A stretch of 64,000 nucleotides of DNA from Rheinheimera sp. (GTDB lineage Bacteria; Pseudomonadota; Gammaproteobacteria; Enterobacterales; Alteromonadaceae). The stretch is taken from the NCBI GenBank assembly GCA_008015325.1, contig SSFI01000014.1:103343-167342 (forward strand), given 5' to 3'. Positions within the stretch are counted from its first letter, which is position 1. Each line of letters begins with the position of its first letter. Position numbers and translations under genes: made by a program. Shown in pieces: positions 37,446 through 46,907 of the stretch. Under the pieces are notes generated by a model. That model was not told where the DNA came from and did not search any database. It saw only the letters and a list, made by a program, of their open reading frames with translations.

Positions 37446-37946
37446 TCAGTCGTCGCTTAATACTGAATTGGTGCCGGCATGCTGGATGCGGTCGATGACA
37501 ATAACAGTACCAAGCAGCGGCACCGCCCATTCTGGCCGGTAAATTTCGACACCATAGCTATCCGACCAGCTGAACCAGGCTTTGGACACCCGCGCCAATA
37601 ATTGATCGTTTTGCGTGATGCGGTATTCGCGTTGCCACAGATTGCCGTCTATCTCTAAAGTACCCTGCGGCGTTTGCACGGAAAAAGCCGCACGCCAGAA
37701 CGGCCAGAATTTTTTGCGCACCAGCCATTCGTCGCCAGACGGTGCCACCAGCCGGCAAGCTGGCAGAATGGTCAAATATTTACGTTTGATTTTAAGGACT
37801 TCCCGCTTCGCCAGATCGTACATGGTCTGGCTGCTGGAAATACTGAAAAACTTGCCTTTGACGGTAAAAGCCAGTCGGCCGTTTTCGTCGTCGATATCAA
37901 AACTATCAGTCAGACTCAGTATTTTTTGTTCAATCCGAAATTTCAT
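37446..37946 (-). CDS. LURP-one-related (tubby-C-like) family protein
   Basis: A 166-aa protein: KFRIEQKILSLTDSFDIDDENGRLAFTVKGKFFSISSSQTMYD, then KREVLKIKRKYLTILPACRLVA. This is the repetitive beta-strand pattern of LURP-one-related/YxjI-like proteins, which form a tubby-type barrel and may bind membrane lipid. ATG 37946 with GAGGG about seven bases upstream; the longer ORF-track start overlaps the upstream DUF1761 gene. Probably cotranscribed behind DUF1761. Physiological role unknown. Confidence 0.78.
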   Translation of the reverse strand: MKFRIEQKILSLTDSFDIDDENGRLAFTVKGKFFSISSSQTMYDLAKREVLKIKRKYLTILPACRLVAPSGDEWLVRKKFWPFWRAAFSVQTPQGTLEIDGNLWQREYRITQNDQLLARVSKAWFSWSDSYGVEIYRPEWAVPLLGTVIVIDRIQHAGTNSVLSDD

Positions 37947-37971
37947 CACAGATCCCTCTGAAACAGTGCTG

Positions 37972-38373
37972 TCAACGCGGCCATACCCCAACAATCAAAC
38001 CATAAGCCGCAAATTGTAAAAGATGATACCCACCATCAATCAGCAGCATAGGCCAGGGCCTGTTCGCGAACTGATAATTGATGCCAAAGCTGGATAACAC
38101 AAAAAAGAATCCGACCATCAGGCCGTTATGCACCGACAGATGCAGCGACGCCGGCTGACCGAATACAAACACAAATCCAAGCGCTGCTAAAGCTGAAAAC
38201 AACAGGCTGACACCAAAAACGCGCGCCGGATGGCCTTGTGGTTGATCCATGTCGATCCTGGCGTATTTACACCAGCGTGCACCGAACAGCAACTTTGAAT
38301 ACCACAACCCGCCAATGACAAAAACTGACAACGCCATCGCCGCAATCATGCCGAAATTAGACGCTAGCCCCAT
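37972..38373 (-). CDS. DUF1761 family membrane protein
   Basis: A 133-aa protein with four hydrophobic segments. The features AMALSVFVIGGLWYSKLLFGARWCKY, GVSLLFSALAALGFVFVFG and the C-terminal IDGGYHLLQFAAYGLIVGVW are the DUF1761 pattern (small membrane proteins with a conserved GxxWYsxlf-x-W motif). No function is established. It precedes the LURP-one-like gene by about 25 bp. Confidence 0.82.
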   Translation of the reverse strand: MGLASNFGMIAAMALSVFVIGGLWYSKLLFGARWCKYARIDMDQPQGHPARVFGVSLLFSALAALGFVFVFGQPASLHLSVHNGLMVGFFFVLSSFGINYQFANRPWPMLLIDGGYHLLQFAAYGLIVGVWPR

Positions 38374-38463
38374 GATTATTCACCGGAATTCCGAGTACCA
38401 GACGCCCAGCTTAGGCGCTCTGCCAACACAGTGCAACCTGTCCTCAACTCTCCCTGCGCCCCT

Positions 38464-39042
38464 TCAACGACCAAACCAGCCTGCCTGCTGTGCTTCGGCC
38501 AGGCGCAGGGATAAATACTGCCACAGTGCCGGGCAACCCTGTGATATTGGTGCTTCTATCCGCGCTTTCACTCGCTCGTAACTGATGCCGTTTTCACGCC
38601 AGCTCTGGCCGTTGTTCGCCAGATTCAGCAACACCGGCATCGCGCGGTCGCAGGCGTGGGCAAATTGTGCTTCGACGGTCTCACCGTCCTCAAACTCCTG
38701 CCATAACGCTAACAACTGCTGCGCCTGGCTGGCCGGTAACAAGCCGAAGATCCGCTGTACCGCAGTCAGCTCTTCCACCTTGAGCGCTTGCCAGTCCGCA
38801 TCGGCATAAACAATGGTATCGCCGGTATCAATTTCGCCAATGTCATGCACCAGCAGTAGTTTAATCACCTGATTGATATCAGTATTTTCTGGTGCATAAG
38901 AAGCCAGCGACCAAGCCAGCATGGCAATTTGCCAGCTGTGCTCGGCCGAATTTTCATAGCGGTCGCTATGCAGCGTTTTGGTTTTTCGGGTCACAGTTTT
39001 GAGCTTATCAAGCTCAAGGATAAAATCGATCACAGGCTGCAT
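38464..39042 (-). CDS. HD-domain hydrolase (YfbR/HDDC2-like nucleotidase)
   Basis: A 192-aa HD protein. LDKLKTVTRKTKTLHSDRYENSAEHSWQIAMLAW, LLLVHDIGEIDTGDTI and AHACDRAMPVL carry the H...HD...D metal ligands typical of 5'-deoxynucleotidase-type members. ATG 39042 has GGAG five bases upstream and gives MQPVIDFI, the usual start; the ORF-track start is seven codons longer. Role: nucleotide dephosphorylation or housecleaning (family knowledge; substrate not proven). Confidence 0.86.
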   Translation of the reverse strand: MQPVIDFILELDKLKTVTRKTKTLHSDRYENSAEHSWQIAMLAWSLASYAPENTDINQVIKLLLVHDIGEIDTGDTIVYADADWQALKVEELTAVQRIFGLLPASQAQQLLALWQEFEDGETVEAQFAHACDRAMPVLLNLANNGQSWRENGISYERVKARIEAPISQGCPALWQYLSLRLAEAQQAGWFGR

Positions 39043-39145
39043 CGGGGCTCCGTTACTTTGCACAGCAAAAGGCAGGCAGTGTAAAACAACAGAACAGCAT
39101 TGTCCGGCCAGCGCCGACCTTTGCCTGCCGGCGTGCGACTAACAT

Positions 39146-39631
39146 TCAAATCAGCAACTGATCACCAGCATAACGCGGCCGCAAGATCAGCCGCATCGGC
39201 ACATCCACAATGCCCATCCGCTCGCGCTGGCCTTGCTCAGCAACAAAGCCGAGGTGCTGGTACATCGGTAAGGCATATAAAGAAGCGTTGACGGTAAACT
39301 CATCCTGTTCCGGGCAATTTGCCAGCAGCGAAGCCCACAACTTTCGCGCGAGGCCTTGTCCCTGCGCCCGCTCGGCGACAAATAGATGGTACAGATGGTT
39401 CTGGCCTTTTACGGCAATCACACCGCCCAGACCTTGGTTGTCCTCTGCCAGCCAGTAACGATAATCAGCGTGCAGATAAGCCAAAATCGCCTCTGGCTGC
39501 ATCGATTCCCGCAATAAAGCACTGCCTTCAGGCGTGCAATCCGGCGCGATAAATTTATCAACTAAAGGCAATAATAATGCGCTGATAGCTGTGTGGTCGG
39601 CCGCGGTGGCAGGCCTGATCTGATAACTCAA
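39146..39631 (-). CDS. GNAT family N-acetyltransferase
   Basis: A 161-aa acetyltransferase. YQIRPATAADHTAISALLLPLVDKF is the N-terminal strand-helix, GLGGVIAVKGQNHLYHLFVAERAQGQGLARKLWASLL contains the acetyl-CoA loop (QGQGLA), and VNASLYALPMYQHLGFVAE is the C-terminal motif. A TTG at 39631 preceded by GGGAAACCAAGA gives the proper N-terminus. The ORF-track frame extends another 84 codons of non-homologous sequence; an ATG at 39730 is the alternative. Divergent from the MFS gene at 39810. Substrate unknown. Confidence 0.82.
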   Translation of the reverse strand: MSYQIRPATAADHTAISALLLPLVDKFIAPDCTPEGSALLRESMQPEAILAYLHADYRYWLAEDNQGLGGVIAVKGQNHLYHLFVAERAQGQGLARKLWASLLANCPEQDEFTVNASLYALPMYQHLGFVAEQGQRERMGIVDVPMRLILRPRYAGDQLLI

Positions 39632-39809
39632 TCTTGGTTTCCCGCAAAGCGATGAAAACAAACAGTTAACACAGCTATGGTCAAGACTCAAGATTGATTG
39701 GCGCTCACGCGTTTTCTGGAAACAATGCATTTCCGCGCAGGCCTTTTGAGTCACTGGCTGAACGCATGATTTTTCGGCATGCTGGAGCAGCAGATTTGCA
39801 GGAGGCACA

Positions 39810-41075
39810 ATGTCAGCGCAAGTGTTGTCGTGGCAGCGGGTGAAACAGCTGCCAGCGCCGGTCTGGTTGTTGCTGTGGGGCAATTTTTTTGTCCGCGGCA
39901 GCTATTTTATGGTCTGGCCATTTCTGGCGGTGATTCTATATCAGCGCTACGCCTTAACGGCGACCGAAACTGGTTTTTGGTTAACCGCGGCGGCGCTCAC
40001 TGCCGTGGTTGTCGGTTTTTATGCCGGCCATTTGTCCGATCGTTTTGGTCGTAAACCGCTGATGCTGGCCGGTGCTGTCACTGGCGTGCTGGCATTTTCT
40101 GCGCTGGCGCTGGCTGACACTTTACCCATGATGCTGTGCTGTATATTTCTTGCAACCTTGCCGCGCGCCTTATGGGACGCGCCCAGTAAAGCCTGGCTCG
40201 GCGATTTATTGCCCGACAGCAAAGACCGCGAACTGGCGCTGCAGGGCTTGTATTTTATGGTCAACGCCGGCGCCGCCTGTGGCCCGGTGCTGGGTTTGTG
40301 GGCAGGTATGAGTGGCAATCCGCATGGCTTTTTTATCACAGCGGTATCTTATGCTGTACTGGGATTGGGGCTATTGTGGTTATATCGTCCGGGTAAACTC
40401 GCCAGCAGCACGGCGAATAGCCGGCCTGCGCACACGCTGAACTTCGCCGCTATCCTGCAACTGCTGCGGCAAGATCAACTGTTTGCGGTGATTATCCTTG
40501 CCAATATCCTGATTAATTTTATCTACGCTCATGCTGATTCGAGCCTGATCCAATATTTAACGCGGGCTGATTTTCCCGAACTGGTTACGCTGATCTCCAG
40601 CCTGGTGATGGTGAATTCGCTGATTATTGTCACTTGCCAGTTTCCACTGTTGCGTTTGCTTGGACACTGGCCGGTGATTAAACGTATTCATCTGGGTGTG
40701 GTGTTATTGGGCCTGTCACAAATCTGGTTTGCGCTGAATCCGGTGGACTGGTTCTGGGGCTGGTTAGCTGCCATGGCGGTGCTCAGCATTGGCGAAGCCA
40801 TTCTGTTCGCCAATATGAATGTACATCTGGACCAGCTGGCGCATCCGGCGCTGCGTGGCAGTTATTTTGGCGCCGCCAGTCTCTATGCGATTGGCTATAG
40901 CCTGTCACCCTTTATTGGCGGCCTGATTATTGATGTCCTCAGCGGGCCGGCACTCTTTGCCATCAGTGCCGGGCTTTGTGTGCTGGTGTTTGGTTGCTAT
41001 GCTGTCGCACCGCGGCTGCGCCGGCCAGATTTTAGCCGACTGAACCAGGTGCAGGCGTTAACAAAAGCTGATTAA
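39810..41075 (+). CDS. MFS transporter (multidrug-efflux-like)
   Basis: A 421-aa, 12-segment permease. The NFFVRGSYFMVWPFLAVILYQRYALTATETGFW opening and the loop motif YAGHLSDRFGRKPLMLAGA (GxLaDrxGRkp) are classical MFS, and PRALWDAPSKAWLGDLLPDSKDRELALQGLYFMVNAGAACGP resembles the YfcJ/MdtG efflux branch. Start ATG 39810 follows GGAGGCACA. It is preceded by a divergent GNAT gene. Substrate not predictable. Confidence 0.88.
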   Translation: MSAQVLSWQRVKQLPAPVWLLLWGNFFVRGSYFMVWPFLAVILYQRYALTATETGFWLTAAALTAVVVGFYAGHLSDRFGRKPLMLAGAVTGVLAFSALALADTLPMMLCCIFLATLPRALWDAPSKAWLGDLLPDSKDRELALQGLYFMVNAGAACGPVLGLWAGMSGNPHGFFITAVSYAVLGLGLLWLYRPGKLASSTANSRPAHTLNFAAILQLLRQDQLFAVIILANILINFIYAHADSSLIQYLTRADFPELVTLISSLVMVNSLIIVTCQFPLLRLLGHWPVIKRIHLGVVLLGLSQIWFALNPVDWFWGWLAAMAVLSIGEAILFANMNVHLDQLAHPALRGSYFGAASLYAIGYSLSPFIGGLIIDVLSGPALFAISAGLCVLVFGCYAVAPRLRRPDFSRLNQVQALTKAD

Positions 41076-41115
41076 TCAGGCTATGGCGGCATCGGATCTG
41101 ATGCCATAACGGTTG

Positions 41116-41134
41116 AAAGCGACCCCGTCGCTTT
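41116..41134. terminator. Bidirectional hairpin between convergent MFS and DUF1080 genes
   Basis: AAAGCGAC pairs with GTCGCTTT over a three-base loop. It lies 41 bp past one stop and 26 bp from the other. Confidence 0.6.
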
Positions 41135-41159
41135 ACTCACGTCTGCCAGCGACAAGTTT

Positions 41160-42056
41160 TTATTCCGCAAAGTAGCCGGCATATTGTGCCGGCAGCGTAT
41201 CCAGCGTTTGCAAGCGGATATTCTTGTAGAAAATTTCTGCCGCCTCACTTTGCAGCTGAATTTTGCCTTGCCACATTGGAATATCCCGGCCGTGCCGATG
41301 ATAACGCGAGTTCTTCAGCACCATCACCACTTGTCCGTTCACAATGTGCAGGCTTTGGCCCTCAAAACAAATCAGCTCCACGGTATTCCATTGGTTGCCG
41401 TTTTTTTCGGCATTGAGCTGGCGCATCACAAAGCCCGGGCCACCACTGCCACGCCCGGTTTGCAGGAACGGCTGGGTGATATCCGCCACCGCGTTCATTT
41501 CGCCCTCAGGTTGAAAAGCGCGGATATCAATCGCTGAATCAGCCTGCTGCCAGTAATCGCCGGTATGGCCCTGCATGATCTGAAATTCCTGCGACAGCAT
41601 CCAGGATCGGAAATACTCTTGCCCGTGCGGCCCGTTGGCGTGATACAAAATACCGCTGTCTTTAAGTTTCTCCAGCCGTGGCGGCCATTTTTTCTCGCCA
41701 AAACGATATTGCAGAGTCAGGTGATAATTGCGAAAGGCTTGCTTCGAGGTCAAAGCGCCATAGATCTCGCCGCTGACGCGCAACACCGTCTCGCCGTCCT
41801 GTTGCAGCAGCGTGAACACGCCGTGCGGGTCCAGCCCCGGAAAAACCCCAAGTGGTGCTACTGGCTTACCCGCCGCATCAGTCGGCTGGGTGCCGTTGTA
41901 TGGGTCCTGATGCCGGTAGCTGAGAAAAGTTTCCCACTGGCTTAGTTGTGGGTCCAGCAACGAAACTGCGGGACTGGCGGCCAGCGGCGACGCGGCAAAA
42001 CCAGCTAGCAAGCCCGTCACCAGCAGTGCTGCGCTCTGACAAAGTTTGATAATCAT
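41160..42056 (-). CDS. 3-keto-disaccharide hydrolase / DUF1080 family exported protein
   Basis: A 298-aa exported protein, signal ALLVTGLLAGFAASPLAASPA. The DUF1080 (concanavalin-like lectin/glucanase) body is visible: FRNYHLTLQYRFGEKKWPP, DSGILYHANGPHGQEYFRSWMLSQEFQIMQGHTGDYWQQA, EWNTVELICFEGQSLHIVNGQVV-like segments and the C-terminal GKIQLQSEAAEIFYKNIRLQTL. Members cleave 3-keto-disaccharides in the periplasm after C3 oxidation by a GMC dehydrogenase. Here it is about 35 kb from the GMC/TIM cluster. A palindrome lies about 50 bp upstream. Long for the family, with an insertion after residue 60. Confidence 0.88.
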   Translation of the reverse strand: MIIKLCQSAALLVTGLLAGFAASPLAASPAVSLLDPQLSQWETFLSYRHQDPYNGTQPTDAAGKPVAPLGVFPGLDPHGVFTLLQQDGETVLRVSGEIYGALTSKQAFRNYHLTLQYRFGEKKWPPRLEKLKDSGILYHANGPHGQEYFRSWMLSQEFQIMQGHTGDYWQQADSAIDIRAFQPEGEMNAVADITQPFLQTGRGSGGPGFVMRQLNAEKNGNQWNTVELICFEGQSLHIVNGQVVMVLKNSRYHRHGRDIPMWQGKIQLQSEAAEIFYKNIRLQTLDTLPAQYAGYFAE

Positions 42057-42107
42057 CTGAAATTCCTTTTTGGCGATTACTCAGATAGTTACCCGTTTCC
42101 CCAGCTT

Positions 42108-42122
42108 TGTAAAGCGCTTACA
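42108..42122. promoter_or_regulatory. Cre-like palindrome upstream of the DUF1080 gene
   Basis: TGTAAAGCGCTTACA, arms TGTAA/TTACA around AAGCGCTT with one offset base, 52 bp before the start. It resembles LacI-family operators and differs from both other operator types in the window. Confidence 0.45.
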
Positions 42123-42144
42123 TTAATGAGCTCTGTTGCGGGAA

Positions 42145-42321
42145 TTAAGAATTACAACAGTCGGCTTTGGGCGCAGTTCCCCGCCATAACACGATGATGG
42201 CAATCAGTCCAATCACCGGTAACAATAACAAAGCAAAAAAGTCTGGCGCACCGGTTAGCACAGCAGCACCCACCGCCAGCGCCCAGAGCAACAGTTGGGT
42301 CAGCACCAGTTTAATTCTCAT
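42145..42321 (-). CDS. Small hypothetical membrane protein (58 aa)
   Basis: A 58-aa protein of two hydrophobic helices, RIKLVLTQLLLWALAVGAAVL and FFALLLLPVIGLIAIIVLW, ending in APKADCCNS. ATG 42321 has GGGAG six bases upstream, supporting this start over the 73-aa frame. Unknown function; the terminal Cys pair is notable. Confidence 0.55.
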   Translation of the reverse strand: MRIKLVLTQLLLWALAVGAAVLTGAPDFFALLLLPVIGLIAIIVLWRGTAPKADCCNS

Positions 42322-42479
42322 TTTTAACTCCCGGATCGTGAGGGAACACCAGCATAACGCTGGCAATTCCGGCCTTCCTCCATACTACGGCCAATGCGCA
42401 ATGAGCCGCGACTGGTCGCAGTCCGGGCCGGTTTATGCTATCTTGCGCAGCCGTTTTTCCTGCACTGACCGGACCTGTT

Positions 42480-43223
42480 ATGACTGCCACTGCCCTCTAC
42501 ACCGATTTGTCCGGCTATTATGATTTGATGTGTGCGGACATCAATTATCAGGCGCAAAGTGCGACAGTGCACCGCATCGACCAGTTTTTTGGTAACGGTG
42601 GTAAACGCCATCTGGATTTAGCCTGTGGCACCGGCCCACACATCCGCTATTTACTGGATTTAGGTTATCAGAGTGCCGGCCTCGACCTCAATCAGCCAAT
42701 GCTGGACCTGGCGCAACAACGCTGTCCGGAAGCCAGTTTTTCCTGCCAGAGTATGTGCGAATTTGAGGTCAATCAGCCGGTAGACCTCATCACCTGTTTT
42801 TTATACTCGCTGCATTACAGTCAGACTATCGCCGGCCTACGCGCCTGTATCCGGCAGGCACATCTGGCGTTAAATTCAGGCGGTGTGTTTTGTTTTAATG
42901 CCGTCGATAAAAGCCAAATCGACAACAACTCCGCCGTGTCACATCAGGCCCGTCAGGGCGACAGCCTGTTTCAGTTCAGCTCCGGCTGGTTTTATCCAGG
43001 CGGCGGTGAGCAGCAGCAATTACGGCTGCGGATTGAAAAAACCGAAGATGGCCAGACCGAAATCTGGCAAGACGCGCACCCGATGGTCGCAGTCACTTTT
43101 GCTGAATTACAACAGCTGCTGGAACCTTATTTCGACGTGCAGATGCTGCAACACGACTACGACAAACTGGTGGCATGGGACGGCCATTCCGGTAATGCGC
43201 TGTTTGTTTGTGTCAAACACTGA
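42480..43223 (+). CDS. Class I SAM-dependent methyltransferase
   Basis: A 247-aa methyltransferase. RHLDLACGTGPHIRYLLDLGYQSAGLDLNQPMLDLAQQRCPEASF holds motif I (DLACGTG) and the acidic-loop motif II; VDLITCFLYSLHYSQTIAGL is motif IV. The N-terminus ALYTDLSGYYDLMCADINYQAQ is typical of the small Methyltransf_11/25 group. ATG 42480 is preferred to the ORF-track start. Substrate unknown. Confidence 0.85.
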   Translation: MTATALYTDLSGYYDLMCADINYQAQSATVHRIDQFFGNGGKRHLDLACGTGPHIRYLLDLGYQSAGLDLNQPMLDLAQQRCPEASFSCQSMCEFEVNQPVDLITCFLYSLHYSQTIAGLRACIRQAHLALNSGGVFCFNAVDKSQIDNNSAVSHQARQGDSLFQFSSGWFYPGGGEQQQLRLRIEKTEDGQTEIWQDAHPMVAVTFAELQQLLEPYFDVQMLQHDYDKLVAWDGHSGNALFVCVKH

Positions 43224-43352
43224 CCGTTTATCCTCCGCGCCTGCAGCTTAAACGAAAAAGACAGACGTCAGCTGCTGTAACGTGGCAACATAACAACTTC
43301 ATTTCCCGACGATTGCCAGCCCAAAGCCAGCACGTCCCTGTGAGAGTTGCTT

Positions 43353-45002
43353 ATGACAAGATTGCATCGCAGTTCCATGTTTATTCCACTTTGCGCTGTG
43401 CTGCTGAGCAGCTGCGCACTGGCCGCGGACAAGACGCCGCTGCCTCAAACTGAATTTAACCCGGCTTTTGGCCGTTACTTTGCAGAAGTCGCCGCCGACG
43501 AGCTGCAAGGCCGCGCGCCAGCCACGGTCGGCGAAGAACGCACCGTGAGTTATATCGAACAGCAGTTTCAGCGGCTTGGCTTAACGCCATTTAGCAAAAA
43601 CAGCTACCGCCAGGCGGTGCCTGTGGTGCAAATCGACCCGGTGGCGGTGTCAGCGCTGAGTCTCAACGGCGACAAACTGCCAAAAAGTCTGGCCTATAAA
43701 ACCGACATGATGGCCTGGTCGACGCGGATGCAACCGCAGGTTGAAGTCAAAAACAGCGAACTGGTGTTTGTCGGCTACGGCATAGTCGCGCCGGAATATG
43801 GCTGGAACGACTATAAAGATGTCGATGTGAAAGGCAAAACCGTGGTGATGTTTGTCAATGACCCGGGCTTTGCCACCGGCGATAACAAACTTTTCACCGG
43901 CAAAGCCATGACTTACTACGGCCGCTGGACTTACAAGTTCGAAGAAGCGGCACGTCAGGGCGCGGCGATGGCGCTGATTGTGCACGAAACCGACGCCGCC
44001 GCTTATGGCTGGAATGTCGTCTCCGGCACCAGCCCAATCCGCTTTGAACTGGCCGATAAAAACAAAAATATGCACAAAGCTGCCGTCGAAGGCTGGCTGA
44101 CAACGGAGAGTGCCGAACAACTGTTTGCCGCCTCAGGCCAGAGCATCAAGAGCCTGCGCCAAAAAGCGCTGGCCAAAGATTTTAAAGCGATCCCGCTTGG
44201 TGGCACTGCTTCAATCAGCATCAAAAATCAGCTGCGGGAAATCGATTCCAGTAACGTCATTGGTTATATACCCGGCAAGCGTAAGCCTGAAGAAGCCGTG
44301 TTATATATGGCGCACTGGGACCACTTTGGCCTCGACTTCAGCCGCAAAGACGACAAAATTTTTAATGGCGCGCAGGACAATGCCGGTGGCATTGCCGGCT
44401 TAATTGCGCTGGCCGAACATTACAAGCAGCAGCCGCCACCGGAGCGTTCTGTGGTATTTATCGCTGTCACCGCTGAAGAGCGTGGCATGTTAGGTTCGCG
44501 CTGGTATGCTGCCAACCCGCTGTTTCCACTAAATAAAACAGTCGCCGGCATCAATATGGACGTGATGAATGTGTATGGCCCGATGCGCGATGTGCAGGTG
44601 TTTGGTTATGGCTCGTCGGAACTCGAACCCATGCTGGATAAATATGCCAAAGCCCAAGGCCGCTACATTGCACCGGAGCCGACGCCGGAAGATGGCTTTT
44701 ATTACCGCTCAGACCATTTTCAGCTGGCGCGTTACGGCGTACCGATGTTGTATGCCCGCGGTGGTGTCGATAGCATCGCACATGGCAAAGACTGGGGCCT
44801 TGCGCAGCGACGTGATTACACGGCGAATTATTACCACAAAGTAAATGACGAATTCAGTCCGGCCTGGGATTTACGCGGTTCACAGCAAGACTTGTGGTTG
44901 TTTTATCTGGTTGGGCAAGAATTGGCGAATTCAACAAAATGGCCAAACTGGTACGAGGGTAAAGAGTTTAAAGCGGCACGGGATGCGTCCAGAGCAAATT
45001 AG
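43353..45002 (+). CDS. M28 family metallopeptidase (PA-domain aminopeptidase)
   Basis: A 549-aa exported peptidase, signal MTRLHRSSMFIPLCAVLLSSCALAAD (may also be a lipoprotein, SSC). A PA domain around residues 130-260 (ELVFVGYGIVAPEYGWNDYK) precedes the M28 catalytic part: MAHWDHFGLD, AQDNAGGIAGLIALAEHY, FIAVTAEERGMLGS, AGINMDVMN and YYRSDHFQLAR supply the two-zinc ligands His, Asp, Glu, Asp, His and the catalytic Glu. ATG 43353 is used, two codons after the TTG of the ORF track. Convergent with the S8 protease gene, sharing a terminator. Confidence 0.93.
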   Translation: MTRLHRSSMFIPLCAVLLSSCALAADKTPLPQTEFNPAFGRYFAEVAADELQGRAPATVGEERTVSYIEQQFQRLGLTPFSKNSYRQAVPVVQIDPVAVSALSLNGDKLPKSLAYKTDMMAWSTRMQPQVEVKNSELVFVGYGIVAPEYGWNDYKDVDVKGKTVVMFVNDPGFATGDNKLFTGKAMTYYGRWTYKFEEAARQGAAMALIVHETDAAAYGWNVVSGTSPIRFELADKNKNMHKAAVEGWLTTESAEQLFAASGQSIKSLRQKALAKDFKAIPLGGTASISIKNQLREIDSSNVIGYIPGKRKPEEAVLYMAHWDHFGLDFSRKDDKIFNGAQDNAGGIAGLIALAEHYKQQPPPERSVVFIAVTAEERGMLGSRWYAANPLFPLNKTVAGINMDVMNVYGPMRDVQVFGYGSSELEPMLDKYAKAQGRYIAPEPTPEDGFYYRSDHFQLARYGVPMLYARGGVDSIAHGKDWGLAQRRDYTANYYHKVNDEFSPAWDLRGSQQDLWLFYLVGQELANSTKWPNWYEGKEFKAARDASRAN

Positions 45003-45040
45003 TCATAAATACCAATAGCTTCCAAGACTCATCAATAACA

Positions 45041-45066
45041 AGGCCCGCCAGATTGGCGGGCCTTTC
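45041..45066. terminator. Bidirectional terminator between M28 and S8 peptidase genes
   Basis: AGGCCCGCCA and TGGCGGGCCT form a perfect 10-bp stem with a three-base loop. The plus-strand side continues TTCATT, the minus side TGTTATTG. Confidence 0.8.
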
Positions 45067-45096
45067 ATTCGACTAAATCAGGCTCTGACTGCCTGC

Positions 45097-46907
45097 TTAT
45101 TTAGTGAAAGTCACAGATTTCTCCACCGAACACGCTGTAGTGCTGGCGGCATTACAGACTTTATAGCTGTATGTGCCTTTTGCCGTTGGGCTGTCGCGAT
45201 GTGCACCATCATTCACCGTGGTGATGATTTTCACGCCGTTGCGGTAAACGTCCACGTTAGGGGTGGTGGCATTGGCCCAGCTCAGGTTGGCATAACGGGT
45301 TTTGCCCTGCATCTGCGCCGTTGCCGTCAGCGTAATCGCTGTGGTACCACCACCGCCGCAACCATTTTGCAGCAGGTAATCGTTGGCCGCTTTCGCCTGC
45401 ACAATACCGTATCCGAAGTAAACATCTTTACCAGCTGCGCCTGAATCCTTCGCCGTGGCTTTTAATGCGCTGCGGATCTGTGCGCCGCTACAGGTCGGGT
45501 GATTTGACCAGACTAACGCTGCAACACCAGACACTGCCGGCGTCGCCATCGAAGTCCCGCTCATCAGACCGTAATCAGTGCCGCCGATAGTGATTGTCGC
45601 AGTGGTTGATGCCAGCAACTGCGAGCGATCTTCAAACGCAGCACCTACCGCCGGAATTGACGTCGTGTTTGCAGTGCCTTCACCCAATGTCGCATACAAC
45701 ATGCCTGCGACGTTGTTGATGATCACAGCACCAACACCGCCTGACAGCTGACAGTTTTTCACTTTGTCGTGGAAGGAAATCACACCGCGGTCAATCAGAC
45801 AGACCTTACCGGCGGCGCCGGCATTGGTGGTTTCCGCAGTGCCCATAAAGAAGGTCGCGGCGCTGGCGTTGCCAATATTTTCCATCGCCGAAGAGGCAAA
45901 TGCGCCTAAATTGGTGCTGAGGCTGGCATTAGTAGCCATGCCTGCAGGATAAGTTGACAGGGTATCTACACCACCGGCTGTCACTTCAACGCAGATGTTT
46001 TCATCAGTTTTGCCATTGGCAGTGCAGCTTGGATATTGTGAGAAACTGGCAATGGCATTGTTATTGTCATTGGCGCCGATCATCATCACCGACGGATAAC
46101 CTGCCGGATAAGAACGGACATTGTTGCCGTCATTCCCGGCCGCAGCCACTACCAGACCACCGGCGTTAACAAAATTCTGGAAGGCATTTGATTCAGTGGT
46201 GTTAGCACCGCCACCACCTAAGCTCATGCTGATGATTTTTGCACCGGCGGCAGTACATTTTTGCGCTGCATAAGCCAAGTCTGACGAATAGCCCCAGCCT
46301 TCGGCGTTAAAGACTTTGATGATGTGCATCTTGACGCCTGGTGCCATACCAACCACACCCACGCCGTTATTTGCAGCACCAATAGTGCCCGCTACGTGCG
46401 TGCCGTGTGGGCCGCCGTTGACATCCCAGCTGCCGGTGCCGCTGTCATTGTCGCCAGTGATAGAGCCCCAGTCAAAATCGATGTTAGAGCGGTCCAAACC
46501 GGAATCGATGACACAGACTTTCGGCGCTGTTGCCGGATTAAAACTGACCTGATTAGCTTGTGACTGGAACACCGCATAAGGCGTGACCTGGGTCTGCATC
46601 GGATTGCCGGCCGTATCGTTAAACAGCGCCATCGGCTTACGCACTTCGTCTTTTTCTACCAGCTGAATATGCGGGTTGTTAAAAATGCCTTTGAGTTCTT
46701 CAAAAGATTTACCCGGAATTTCTACCGCAACAAAACCATCGGCATCCACTTTCACTTCACCGCCAGCCTGCTTCGTGATAGCCGTGATGATGCCTTTGTT
46801 CAGATTGTCGACCTGCAGAATGACCCGTTCGGCCTGTGCAGCAGTAGAGAAAGTCAGAGTCGATGCTACGGCAATAGCGATAGGTGCTATTTTGATCAGT
46901 TTTGCAT
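45097..46907 (-). CDS. S8 subtilisin-like serine protease with frameshifted start region
   Basis: The open frame covers 45097-46755 (552 aa, GTG) and continues unbroken upstream to a signal-peptide-like IKIAPIAIAVASTLTFSTAAQA, yet no in-frame ATG, GTG or TTG precedes it. The only well-placed ATG (46907, after AGGAAC) is out of frame by one base in ATGCAAAACTG. Adding one A would give MQKLIKIAPIAIA. Domains: propeptide (VAVEIPGKSFEELKGIFNNPH), catalytic Asp in VCVIDSGLDRS, His in GPHGTHVAGTIGA, a PA domain insert (AGAAGKVCLIDRGVISFHDK) and Ser in LMSGTSMATPAVSG, then a fibronectin-like C-terminus. Either an inactivated start or a homopolymer sequencing error. Confidence 0.88.
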
